Shown piece after piece: positions 7,964-15,552 of a DNA stretch of 64,000 nucleotides; within the stretch, counting starts at the first letter, position 1, and each line of letters starts with the position of its first letter. The position numbers were made by a program, and so were the translations under genes. The stretch covers positions 62,001 to 126,000 of the forward strand of contig NZ_JBPKAO010000006.1 of assembly GCF_051216895.1 (NCBI RefSeq), written 5' to 3'. The notes beneath the pieces were generated by a model, which did not search any database, was not told the DNA's origin, and saw nothing but the letters and a program-made list of their open reading frames with translations. Source of the stretch: Aquipuribacter sp051216895 (GTDB lineage: Bacteria; Actinomycetota; Actinomycetes; Actinomycetales; JBBAYJ01).

Positions 7964-8131
7964 ATGGGCAGGTTGTTGTGCCTGGTCGGACGTCACGACT
8001 GGCTGCGCCGCCGGGACACGGTGGTGGACGGCACCGGAGGCGTCCACCAGGTGTGCCACCGGTGCGGCAAGGAACGGGTGCGCTACCGGCCACCGCCACC
8101 TGCGGGCGTCGTGACCCACTTCGCCGGCTGA
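7964..8131 (+). CDS. Small zinc-finger-like protein (DUF1660-like)
   Basis: A 55-residue protein that begins MGRLLCLVGRHDWLRRRD and contains a C..H pair followed by CHRCGKERVRY. This gives a C-x5-H plus C-x2-C arrangement like tiny zinc-ribbon proteins of the DUF1660 type (MxLLCxxxGHxW...CxRCG). The ATG at 7964 has a good GGAGG ribosome site 7 nt upstream; an upstream GTG would add 15 residues without one. It stands alone between the carotenoid operon and the convergent metF. Function unknown. Confidence 0.6.
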   Translation: MGRLLCLVGRHDWLRRRDTVVDGTGGVHQVCHRCGKERVRYRPPPPAGVVTHFAG

Positions 8132-8167
8132 CGGTCGAGGTCGGACCCGACGCGACGCCGCGGCCGG

Positions 8168-9097
8168 TCAGCCCCGCCGCGCCGCCGACAGCCCCAGGTT
8201 GTCGACCACCTCGAGCGTCGCCGTCGAGGAGTTGAGCGTGTAGAAGTGGAGCCCGGGTGCCCCGGCGGCCAGCAGCTTCTCGCACAGCGCGGTCGCCGCC
8301 TCGATGCCGACCCGGCGGACCGCGGCGGGGTCGTCGCCGACCCGCTCCAGCCGCTGCACCAGGTCCGGCGGCAGCGGCTGCCCCGACAGCTGCGGGAACC
8401 GGGTGAGCTGGCGCAGGTTCGTCACCGGCATGATGCCCGGCAGGATCGGCAGGTCCGCGCCCGCGGCGGCCACCCCGTCGACCAGGCGCACGTAGGCGTC
8501 GGGGTCGAAGAAGAACTGCGTGACCGCGAAGCGGGCGCCGGCGCGCGCCTTCAGCGCCAGCACGCGGGCGTCGTGGGTGGACGACGGCGACTCCGGGTGC
8601 ACGTCGGGGAACGCCGCGACGCCGACCGAGAACGTCCCCAGGTCCGCCACCAGCTCGACCAGCTCGATGGCCCGGTCCAACCCGCCGGGGGTGCTCACCC
8701 ACGGCTGGCCGGGCCCGCCCGCGGGGTCCCCGCGCAGGGCCAGGACGCTGCGCACGCCGGAGTCGGCGTAGGCACCGACGACCTGGCGCAGCTGCTGCCG
8801 GGTCCGCCCGACGCAGGTCAGGTGGGCGACGGGCGAGAGCGAGCTCTCGCGCGAGATGCGCTGCGTGGCCCGCACCGTCCGGTCCTGGGTACCGCCACCG
8901 GCTCCGTAGGTCACCGACACGAAGTCCGGCCTCACCGACTCGACGCGGCGCACCGCCTGCCACAGCAGCTGCTCGGCCGCGGCGTCCCGGGGCGGGAAGA
9001 ACTCGAACGACACCGTCGGTCGACCCTGCGCCCGGGCCGCGGCGAGCGACTCCACCACGGTCCGGTGGCGCTGCGGCATGACGGAGGCCTCGGGCAC
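8168..9097 (-). CDS. metF: 5,10-methylenetetrahydrofolate reductase
   Basis: A 309-residue TIM-barrel flavoenzyme that reduces 5,10-methylene-THF to 5-methyl-THF for methionine synthesis. Landmarks: VSFEFFPPRD (about residues 28-37, FAD/NADH-site Glu), FVSVTYGAGGGTQDRT, HLTCVGRTRQQL, LALRGDP and FAVTQFFFDPD (about 197-207); it ends FYTLNSS. The length matches E. coli MetF. The GTG start has a TAGCCT -10 box 6 nt upstream, so the mRNA is probably leaderless and diverges from crtE. Mycobacterium has a metF-like gene (Rv2172c) in the same place beside a polyprenyl synthase. Confidence 0.93.
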   Translation of the reverse strand: MPEASVMPQRHRTVVESLAAARAQGRPTVSFEFFPPRDAAAEQLLWQAVRRVESVRPDFVSVTYGAGGGTQDRTVRATQRISRESSLSPVAHLTCVGRTRQQLRQVVGAYADSGVRSVLALRGDPAGGPGQPWVSTPGGLDRAIELVELVADLGTFSVGVAAFPDVHPESPSSTHDARVLALKARAGARFAVTQFFFDPDAYVRLVDGVAAAGADLPILPGIMPVTNLRQLTRFPQLSGQPLPPDLVQRLERVGDDPAAVRRVGIEAATALCEKLLAAGAPGLHFYTLNSSTATLEVVDNLGLSAARRG

Positions 9098-9103
9098 GGC
9101 TCC

Positions 9104-9109
9104 AGGCTA
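9104..9109 (-). promoter_or_regulatory. Putative -10 box for metF
   Basis: TAGCCT on the minus strand lies 6 nt before the metF GTG; TANNNT type, implying a leaderless transcript. Confidence 0.55.
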
Positions 9110-9172
9110 GGACCACGACGCGCCCGGGGCCCGGTGTGCTCGCAGACCGGCGCGAACATACGCTGGACCACC

Positions 9173-10312
9173 ATGACCACCCCGCCGCCTGTCGACCCGC
9201 CCACCGCCCCGGTCGCCGTGCAGACGGTCGCGTCCGCGCGGGCCGTGCTGGACCGCGAGGGCCTCCGGGTCCGGGTGCAGAAGACCCTGGACGACGTCCT
9301 GGCGCGCCACGTGGCCACCGTCGAGGCCGTGAGCCCGCACGCGGCGCCGCTGGTGGAGTACGTCGTGGACCTGCTGGCCGGGGGCAAGCGGCTGCGGCCC
9401 GCCTTCGCCTACTGGGGCTGGCGCGGCGCGGGCGGGGCGGACTGCGAGGAGATCATCGCCGCGGCCACCAGCCTCGAGCTGTTCCAGGCCGCGGCCCTGA
9501 TCCACGACGACGTGATGGACGACTCCGACACCCGGCGCGGCCGACCCGCGGTCCACCGCCGCTTCGGGCAGCTGCACCGCGGCTCCGGCTGGCACGGCGA
9601 CACCGAGCGCTACGGCATGGCCGGGGCGGTCCTGGCCGGCGACCTGTGCCTGTCCTGGTCGGACGAGCTGCTGGCGGACTGCGGCCTGGCGACGGACTCG
9701 ATCGCCCGTGGACGCGTCGTGTTCCACCGGATGCGCACCGAGCTGATGGCCGGTCAGTACCTGGACATGCTGGAGCAGGCCACGGCCGGGGAGACCGACG
9801 ACGACCCGGTCGCGAGCGCCCGGACCGTGATCCGGTTCAAGAGCGCCAAGTACACGATCGAGCACCCCCTGCTGATGGGCGGCAGCCTGGCCGGGGCGCC
9901 GCAGTCCCTGCTGGACGCCTACAGCGGCTACGGCCTGCCCCTGGGCGAGGCGTTCCAGCTGCGCGACGACCTGCTCGGGGTGTTCGGCGACCCCTCGGAG
10001 ACCGGCAAGCCGGCCGGCGACGACCTGCGCGAGGGCAAGCGGACGGTGCTGGTCGCCCTGGCCCTGGAACGGGCGACCCCCGCCCAGGCCGGGCAGGTCC
10101 GCCGCCTGCTGGGCGACCCCGGTCTGGGCCCGGACGGGATCGAGACCCTGCGGGAGGTCCTCATGGAGACCGGGGCGGCCGACCGGGTGGAGGCCATGAT
10201 CGCGGCGGACGTCGACGCCGCCACCGCCGCCCTGGCGACCGCGGACGTCGACGACGAGGCCCGCGGGGTCCTGGAGGGCCTGGTCGTGGCCGCCACCGCA
10301 CGGAGCACGTGA
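9173..10312 (+). CDS. crtE: Geranylgeranyl diphosphate synthase (polyprenyl synthetase)
   Basis: A 379-residue all-alpha trans-prenyltransferase. The first aspartate-rich motif HDDVMDDSDTRRGRP starts near residue 111, the second, LRDDLLGVFGDP, near 264, and GGKRLRPAFAYWGW near 70. It condenses IPP with allylic diphosphates; next to crtI and crtB the product should be C20 GGPP. The ATG follows a TACGCT -10 box by 8 nt. In Mycobacterium the syntenic gene is idsA2 (Rv2173), so a general isoprenoid role is possible alongside pigment supply. The longer upstream reading frame is antisense to metF and not used. Confidence 0.9.
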   Translation: MTTPPPVDPPTAPVAVQTVASARAVLDREGLRVRVQKTLDDVLARHVATVEAVSPHAAPLVEYVVDLLAGGKRLRPAFAYWGWRGAGGADCEEIIAAATSLELFQAAALIHDDVMDDSDTRRGRPAVHRRFGQLHRGSGWHGDTERYGMAGAVLAGDLCLSWSDELLADCGLATDSIARGRVVFHRMRTELMAGQYLDMLEQATAGETDDDPVASARTVIRFKSAKYTIEHPLLMGGSLAGAPQSLLDAYSGYGLPLGEAFQLRDDLLGVFGDPSETGKPAGDDLREGKRTVLVALALERATPAQAGQVRRLLGDPGLGPDGIETLREVLMETGAADRVEAMIAADVDAATAALATADVDDEARGVLEGLVVAATARST

Positions 10313-10322
10313 GCCGCCGGAC

Positions 10323-10445
10323 GTGAGCGACGACACCTCCCGCACCGCATCCGCGCCGGCCTCGCCGGACGCACCATCACCGGAACGGGCAGCACACGCC
10401 CGGACCACCACCCCCGCACCGCTGACAGACCGGAGCACCTCATGA
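10323..10445 (+). CDS. Possible 40-residue small ORF between crtE and crtI
   Basis: A GTG at 10323 opens a 40-codon frame rich in Ser, Thr, Ala and Pro (begins VSDDTSRTASAPASPDAPSP). It ends in a TGA that overlaps the crtI ATG as ATGA. It fills the whole crtE-crtI gap, as the many coupled genes here do. Its third-position GC (about 75%) is lower than that of the neighbours, and it has no recognisable domain. It may be a coupling leader or chance. Confidence 0.25.
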   Translation: MSDDTSRTASAPASPDAPSPERAAHARTTTPAPLTDRSTS

Positions 10446-12013
10446 GCGCCGTCCTCACCCCCGCCCGCCTCGCCGGGTGGCTGCCGGGCCGGGTCCGCAC
10501 CGTGCACGGCCCGACCGACCACGTCGTCGTGGTCGGGGCCGGCCTGGCCGGGCTGTCGGCCGCGATGCGGATCGCCGGCGCCGGCCGCAAGGTCACGCTG
10601 CTGGAACGCGAGGACATCGCGGGCGGTCGGGCGGGCCTGGTGGTCAAGGACGCCCCGGACGGCTCGGGGCAGTACCGCTTCGACAACGGCCCGACCGTGC
10701 TGACGATGCCGGACCTGATCGCCGACTGCTTCGACGCCCTCGGCGAGGACATGCACGACTGGCTGGACCTGGAGCCGGTGTCGCCGCTGTACCGGGCGTT
10801 CTACGCCGACGGCAGCCACCTGGACGTCCACGCCGACACCGAGGCGATGTGCGAGGAGATCGAGCGCGTCATCGGCCCGGCCGAGGCCGCGGGCTACCGC
10901 AGGTACGTCGACTTCGTGGCCAAGCTCTACAAGTACGAGATGCGGGACTTCATCGACCGCAACATCGACACCCCGCTGGACCTGCTCACCCCCAACCTGG
11001 CGCGCCTCGCCGCGATCGGCGGGTTCGGCAAGCTGGCCCCCAAGGTCGAGCAGTTCCTCTCCGACCCCCGCACCCAGCGGGTCTACTCCTTCCAGGCGCT
11101 GTACGCCGGGGTCAGCCCCTACGACGCGCTGGCCATCTACGCCGTCATCGCCTACATGGACTCCGTCGCGGGGGTGTTCGCGGCCAAGGGCGGGATGAAC
11201 GCCATCCCGCAGGCCATGGCCGCCGCCGCCGAGAAGCACGGCGTCGACATCCGCTACGGCACCACCGTCGAGCGCGTCGAGCACAGCGGCGGACGGGCCC
11301 GGGCCGTCATCACCAGCGCCGGTGAGCGCATCGTCGGCGACGTCTTCGTGCTCAACCCGGACCTGCCGGTGGCGCACTCCGACCTGCTCGGGAAGCCCCA
11401 CTGGCGCTCCAAGCGGCTCACGTACTCCCCCAGCTGCTACCTGATGCTGGCCGGGTCGAACAAGACGTACGACTTCACCGCGCACCACAACATCCACTTC
11501 GGCGAGCAGTGGAAGGGCGTCTTCGACGACCTGACCAACGGCCGCCTGATGAGCGACCCGAGCATCCTGGTCTCCCGGCCCACGGCCTCGGACCCCTCGC
11601 TGGCCCCGGCCGGCAAGGAGATCTACTACGTCCTGTTCCCGACGCCGAACATGACGGCGGGCATCGACTGGGCCACCGCCGCGCCGCGCTATCGCGACCA
11701 CGTCCTGCAGCAGCTGGAGAGCCGGGGCTACGAGGGCTTCGGCGACGCCATCGAGGTCGAGGACGTGACGACCCCGCTGGAGTGGGAGCAGCGCGGCATG
11801 GCCGCCGGCGCCCCGTTCGCCAGCGCCCACACCTTCGGTCAGACCGGCCCGTTCCGCCCCGGCAACCTGTGGGGCGAGAACGTCGTCTTCACCGGCTCGG
11901 GCACCCAGCCGGGCGTGGGCGTGCCGATGGTGCTCGTTTCCGGCCGGCTGGCGGCCGAGCGCGTGCTGGGCAAGGACAAGAGCTACCGGTCACGGGCCTG
12001 GCGCGGGATCTGA
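10442..12013 (+). CDS. crtI: Phytoene desaturase
   Basis: A 523-residue FAD-dependent desaturase that converts phytoene stepwise to lycopene (or a related chromophore). After a 28-residue leader it has HVVVVGAGLAGLSAAMRIAG (dinucleotide fold), then FDNGPTVLTMPDLI. The bacterial CrtI C-terminal signature is NVVFTGSGTQPGVGVPMVLVSGRLAAERVL. GERIVGDVFVLNPDLPVAH is in the expected place. It lies between crtE and crtB on the same strand; crtB follows after 27 nt. Together with crtD at 6265 the region holds two members of the family. Confidence 0.92.
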   Translation: MSAVLTPARLAGWLPGRVRTVHGPTDHVVVVGAGLAGLSAAMRIAGAGRKVTLLEREDIAGGRAGLVVKDAPDGSGQYRFDNGPTVLTMPDLIADCFDALGEDMHDWLDLEPVSPLYRAFYADGSHLDVHADTEAMCEEIERVIGPAEAAGYRRYVDFVAKLYKYEMRDFIDRNIDTPLDLLTPNLARLAAIGGFGKLAPKVEQFLSDPRTQRVYSFQALYAGVSPYDALAIYAVIAYMDSVAGVFAAKGGMNAIPQAMAAAAEKHGVDIRYGTTVERVEHSGGRARAVITSAGERIVGDVFVLNPDLPVAHSDLLGKPHWRSKRLTYSPSCYLMLAGSNKTYDFTAHHNIHFGEQWKGVFDDLTNGRLMSDPSILVSRPTASDPSLAPAGKEIYYVLFPTPNMTAGIDWATAAPRYRDHVLQQLESRGYEGFGDAIEVEDVTTPLEWEQRGMAAGAPFASAHTFGQTGPFRPGNLWGENVVFTGSGTQPGVGVPMVLVSGRLAAERVLGKDKSYRSRAWRGI

Positions 12014-12040
12014 GCCGGAGATCTGGGGCAGGATCGGCAC

Positions 12041-13012
12041 GTGAGCACCAAGGACCTCGACGCCGCCGGCATCACCGACCCCGCGCTGCGCGTGGCCTAC
12101 GAGAAGTGCCGCGAGCTGCACTCCGGCCACGGCAAGACGTACTACCTGGCCACGCTGCTGCTGCCCCGGGCCAAGCGGCCCTACGTCTGGGCGCTGTACG
12201 GGTTCGCCCGCTACGCCGACGAGTTCGTCGACTCCCTGACCGACCCGGACCCGCTGGCGCTGGTCCGCTGGGGCGACGCGTTCCTCGACCGGCTCGAGCC
12301 CGACCCCACGAAGCCGGCCGGGGTGGACCCGCGCACCGACGCCGTGGGCGCGGCCATGGAGGACGCCATGCGGCGCTGGGGCATCCCCCGCACGCACGTG
12401 GAGGCGTTCCTGGAGTCCATGCGGATGGACATCACGGAGACCGGCTACCAGACCTACGCCGACCTCGAGCGGTACATGTACGGCTCGGCAGCGGTCATCG
12501 GCCTGCAGATGCTGCCCGTCCTGGAGCCGCTCACCCCGGAGGCCGCGCCGCGGGCGCGGGCGCTGGGCGAGGCGTTCCAGATGTCGAACTTCATCCGCGA
12601 CGTCGGCGAGGACCTCAAGCGCGGCCGGGTGTACCTGCCCCAGGAGGACCTCCGGCTCTTCGGGGTGACGACGGCAGACCTGGCCGCGGGCCGGGTGACG
12701 CTGCCGGTCCGGCGCCTGCTGCAGTTCGAGGTCGAGCGCACCCGCGCGCTCTACGCCTACGCCGAGCCGGGCATCGAGATGCTCGACCCCACGTCGCGGG
12801 ACTGCATGCGGACCGCGTTCGAGCTGTACGGCGGCATCCTCGGCGCGGTGGAGCGGGCGGACTACCAGGTCCTCACGCAGCGGGTCAGCGTGTCGAAGCC
12901 CCGCCGGCTGCAGGTGGCCGTGCCCGGCCTCGTCCGGGCCTTCCGGGCCCGTTCGGTCGCCCGCCGGGGTCCGGCCGAGGTCAGAACCCCAACGCCTGCG
13001 CGCGACGCCTGA
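12041..13012 (+). CDS. crtB: Phytoene synthase
   Basis: A 323-residue squalene/phytoene synthase that joins two GGPP molecules into phytoene. It has the first Asp-rich motif, GFARYADEFVDS (about residues 57-68), with YVWALYGFARYADE before it. The second is SNFIRDVGEDLKRGRVYLPQEDL (about 182-204). The GTG follows a weak CAGGAT -10 box by 6 nt, so it may also have its own promoter. Its last 32 bp overlap the convergent Rv2175c-like gene. Confidence 0.93.
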   Translation: MSTKDLDAAGITDPALRVAYEKCRELHSGHGKTYYLATLLLPRAKRPYVWALYGFARYADEFVDSLTDPDPLALVRWGDAFLDRLEPDPTKPAGVDPRTDAVGAAMEDAMRRWGIPRTHVEAFLESMRMDITETGYQTYADLERYMYGSAAVIGLQMLPVLEPLTPEAAPRARALGEAFQMSNFIRDVGEDLKRGRVYLPQEDLRLFGVTTADLAAGRVTLPVRRLLQFEVERTRALYAYAEPGIEMLDPTSRDCMRTAFELYGGILGAVERADYQVLTQRVSVSKPRRLQVAVPGLVRAFRARSVARRGPAEVRTPTPARDA

Positions 13013-13433
13013 TCTCGGTCTTGCGGCCGGCGAGCAGGGTGTCGATCGGCCGCCCCTCGCGCAGGGTCTCGTCCGGGGTCCAGAGCCAGCGGATGGCCTC
13101 GGCGGTGGTGTAGCGGGCGTCGGTGAGCAGGGTCAGCGTGCCCTTGAGGTCGTGCAGCGGGGCCGCAGCAGCACCGTCGGCCCCGGGGACGACGAACAGC
13201 GCCGGGATCTTGAGGACACCGCCGACGCGGACGGCCGCCAGGTCGCCCTCGCTCAGCATCCGGCGCACCTTCATGATGTCGGTGCCGAGCTGCTCGGCCA
13301 CGTCCGGGACGGTGAGCCAGTCCACCACCAGGGCGTCGACCTCGGCGAGCTCCGCCGCGTCGGTGGTCTCCTCGGGCACCGGCCGGAGGCCAGGGGCGGG
13401 GACATGGGTACGACGGTCACGGGAGCGGGCCAC
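12981..13433 (-). CDS. Rv2175c-family DNA-binding protein
   Basis: A 150-residue protein. The core (about residues 35-150) has the Rv2175c pattern: VVDWLTVPDVAEQLGTDIMKVRRMLSEGDLAAVRV (winged helix-turn-helix), then LKGTLTLLTDARYTTAEAIRWLWTPDETL and an Arg-rich C-terminus. In M. tuberculosis Rv2175c binds DNA and is phosphorylated by the adjacent kinase PknL; the same divergent pairing occurs here with the PASTA kinase. The N-terminal arm contains Thr-Thr (EETTDAAE), resembling the region phosphorylated in Rv2175c. The GTG at 13433 is the most upstream reasonable start. Confidence 0.83.
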   Translation of the reverse strand: MARSRDRRTHVPAPGLRPVPEETTDAAELAEVDALVVDWLTVPDVAEQLGTDIMKVRRMLSEGDLAAVRVGGVLKIPALFVVPGADGAAAAPLHDLKGTLTLLTDARYTTAEAIRWLWTPDETLREGRPIDTLLAGRKTEIRRRAQALGF

Positions 13434-13511
13434 GGCGGCAGGGTGCCACGACCGGGGCCCGAGCGTGTAGCCGGCCCGCCGCGCCTGCCGGGCCGCGGAC
13501 GACCGGCTACC

Positions 13512-13517
13512 TACACT
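13512..13517 (+). promoter_or_regulatory. Putative -10 box TACACT for the kinase gene
   Basis: TACACT ends 6 nt before the GTG at 13524 with no ribosome site; leaderless arrangement. Confidence 0.6.
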
Positions 13518-13523
13518 CCACGG

Positions 13524-15545
13524 GTGGAACCCCCCGCCCGTGACCCGCTCGTGGGTCGCCTCGTGGCCGGGCGGTACCGCGTCCTGGCGAGGATCGCGCG
13601 AGGCGGGATGGCCACGGTGTTCCGGGCGGAGGACGTCCGGCTCGGTCGCGAGATCGCCCTCAAGGTGATGCACCCGCACCTGGCCGAGTCCGACGACTTC
13701 GTGTCCCGCTTCCACGACGAGGCCCGTGCGGCCGCCTCCCTGTCGCACCGGCACGTGGTCGCGGTGCACGACCAGGGCGAGGACGGCGACCTCGTGTGGC
13801 TGGCGATGGAGCTGCTGCCGGGGCGGACGCTGCGGGACCGGCTGCGGGAGCGGGGGGCGTTCACCCCGGCGGAGACGTTCGAGGTCGCCGAGGCCGTCCT
13901 GCTGGCCCTGGTCGAGGCCCACGCGACCGGCCTGGTCCACCGGGACGTCAAGCCCGAGAACGTCCTGCTCGCCCGGGACGGCACCTGGAAGGTCAACGAC
14001 TTCGGGCTGGCCCGCGCCGCGGCGTCGTCGCGCACGGCCACCGGCTCGCTGCTGGGGACGCCGGAGTACATCGCGCCGGAGACGGCGCGGACCGGTCAGG
14101 TGGACGAGCGGGTCGACCTGTACGCGGTCGGGATCATGCTGTTCGAGCTGCTCACGGGCCGGCAGCCCCACACCGGCGACGTCCCGTTCCAGGTCGTCTG
14201 GTCCCACGTCACCACCGACGTCCCGCCGCCGTCGCGCTGGGCGCCGTACCTGCCGCCCGCCGTGGACGAGCTGGTCGCCGACGCGTGCGAGCGGGACCCC
14301 GAGGCCCGGGTCCGGACCGCCACGACGATGCTCGCCGACCTGCGGCGGGCGTGGTCCCTGCTGGACCCCGACGTGCTGGACCGCCGTCCCCCGGTCCCGG
14401 TCGTCGCGGCCGACGCCGACCAGGGGGCGACCGCCGTCATCGCCCGGGGTCGGGTGCCCGGCGGTCGCACCGTCGGCGGTGCCGTCCCGGCCACGGCGAC
14501 CCTGGCCCGGGTGCACGAGCCGCGGGAGCGGCCGGCGTACCGGACCGACGACCGGGCCGACGACCGCGACGACGACCGGGGGGCCGACGACGACCTCGAC
14601 CGCGTGGGCCGCCACGCCGGTGACGACGGGGTGTCGCGGACCGCGGTGCTGACCCGGCCACGGCGCCGGGGTCCCGGTCTGGCCGGCGTCCTGCTGGTGC
14701 TGCTGGTCCTGAGCCTGGGGGCCGGAGGGGCGCTCTGGTACTACGAGGCCGGACCGGGGGCCCTGCGCGACGTGCCCGAGCTGGTGGGCCGGACCGCCCC
14801 GGCCGCCGAGCGGCAGCTGCAGGCCGCCGGGCTCGGCAGCACGACCACCAGCACCTTCGACGAGCAGGCGCCGGAGGGCACGGTCGTGGGCACGGACCCC
14901 GCCGCCGGTGAGCAGGTGCACAAGAACGGCTCGGTGACGCTGGTGGTGTCCGCGGGGCCCGAGCTGTTCGGCGTGCCGGACGTCCGGGGCCTGGGGCTCG
15001 AGGAGGCCCGGTCCACGCTGGGCGCGGCCGGTCTGGTGCCGGGTGCCGTCGCCGAGGCGTACTCCGACGACGTGGAGGCCGGGCTCGTCCTGTCCACGGA
15101 CCCCACGGCCGGCACCGACCTCCGCGGTGACTCCGAGGTCGCCCTCGTGCTCAGCCGCGGCCCCGAGCCGGTGCCCGTGCCCGACGTCGTCGGCGGGTCG
15201 GTCGAGCAGGCCCGGACCGCGCTGGAGGACGCCGGGCTGCGCCTGGGCGGGACGACGGAGGAGTTCGACGCCGCCGACGCGGGCACGGTCGTCGCCCAGG
15301 ACCCGGAGGGCACCGACGTCCGGCCGGGAACGGTGGTGGACGTCGTGGTGTCACGCGGGCCGGAGCCGGTCGCCGTGCCCGACGTGTTCGAGAGCCCGTT
15401 CGACGCCGCCGCCGCCGAGCTGGAGGCCCTCGGGTTCGTGGTCGAGCGCCGCGGCTCCGGGATCTTCGACCGGGTCGTCAGCCAGGACCCGTCGGCGGGG
15501 ACCGAGCTGGCCCCGGGCTCGACCGTGGTCGTCACGACCTTCTGA
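13524..15545 (+). CDS. pknL: PknL-like Ser/Thr protein kinase with four PASTA domains
   Basis: A 673-residue membrane kinase. The kinase domain spans about residues 12-275: glycine loop IARGGMATVF, catalytic lysine in IALKVM, HRDVKPENVLL, DFG in VNDFGLAR, and GTPEYIAPE; all key residues are present. An acidic, Asp/Arg-rich juxtamembrane linker follows (about 340-375). A transmembrane helix lies near 388-408 and four extracellular PASTA repeats (each beginning VPDV/VPEL) run from about 415 to the end. PASTA domains bind muropeptides or lipid II, linking kinase activity to cell-wall state. M. tuberculosis PknL lacks PASTA domains as I recall, so this is the same locus with a PknB-like sensor. 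The neighbouring Rv2175c-like protein is the likely substrate. Confidence 0.92.
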   Translation: MEPPARDPLVGRLVAGRYRVLARIARGGMATVFRAEDVRLGREIALKVMHPHLAESDDFVSRFHDEARAAASLSHRHVVAVHDQGEDGDLVWLAMELLPGRTLRDRLRERGAFTPAETFEVAEAVLLALVEAHATGLVHRDVKPENVLLARDGTWKVNDFGLARAAASSRTATGSLLGTPEYIAPETARTGQVDERVDLYAVGIMLFELLTGRQPHTGDVPFQVVWSHVTTDVPPPSRWAPYLPPAVDELVADACERDPEARVRTATTMLADLRRAWSLLDPDVLDRRPPVPVVAADADQGATAVIARGRVPGGRTVGGAVPATATLARVHEPRERPAYRTDDRADDRDDDRGADDDLDRVGRHAGDDGVSRTAVLTRPRRRGPGLAGVLLVLLVLSLGAGGALWYYEAGPGALRDVPELVGRTAPAAERQLQAAGLGSTTTSTFDEQAPEGTVVGTDPAAGEQVHKNGSVTLVVSAGPELFGVPDVRGLGLEEARSTLGAAGLVPGAVAEAYSDDVEAGLVLSTDPTAGTDLRGDSEVALVLSRGPEPVPVPDVVGGSVEQARTALEDAGLRLGGTTEEFDAADAGTVVAQDPEGTDVRPGTVVDVVVSRGPEPVAVPDVFESPFDAAAAELEALGFVVERRGSGIFDRVVSQDPSAGTELAPGSTVVVTTF

Positions 15546-15552
15546 GGCACCC

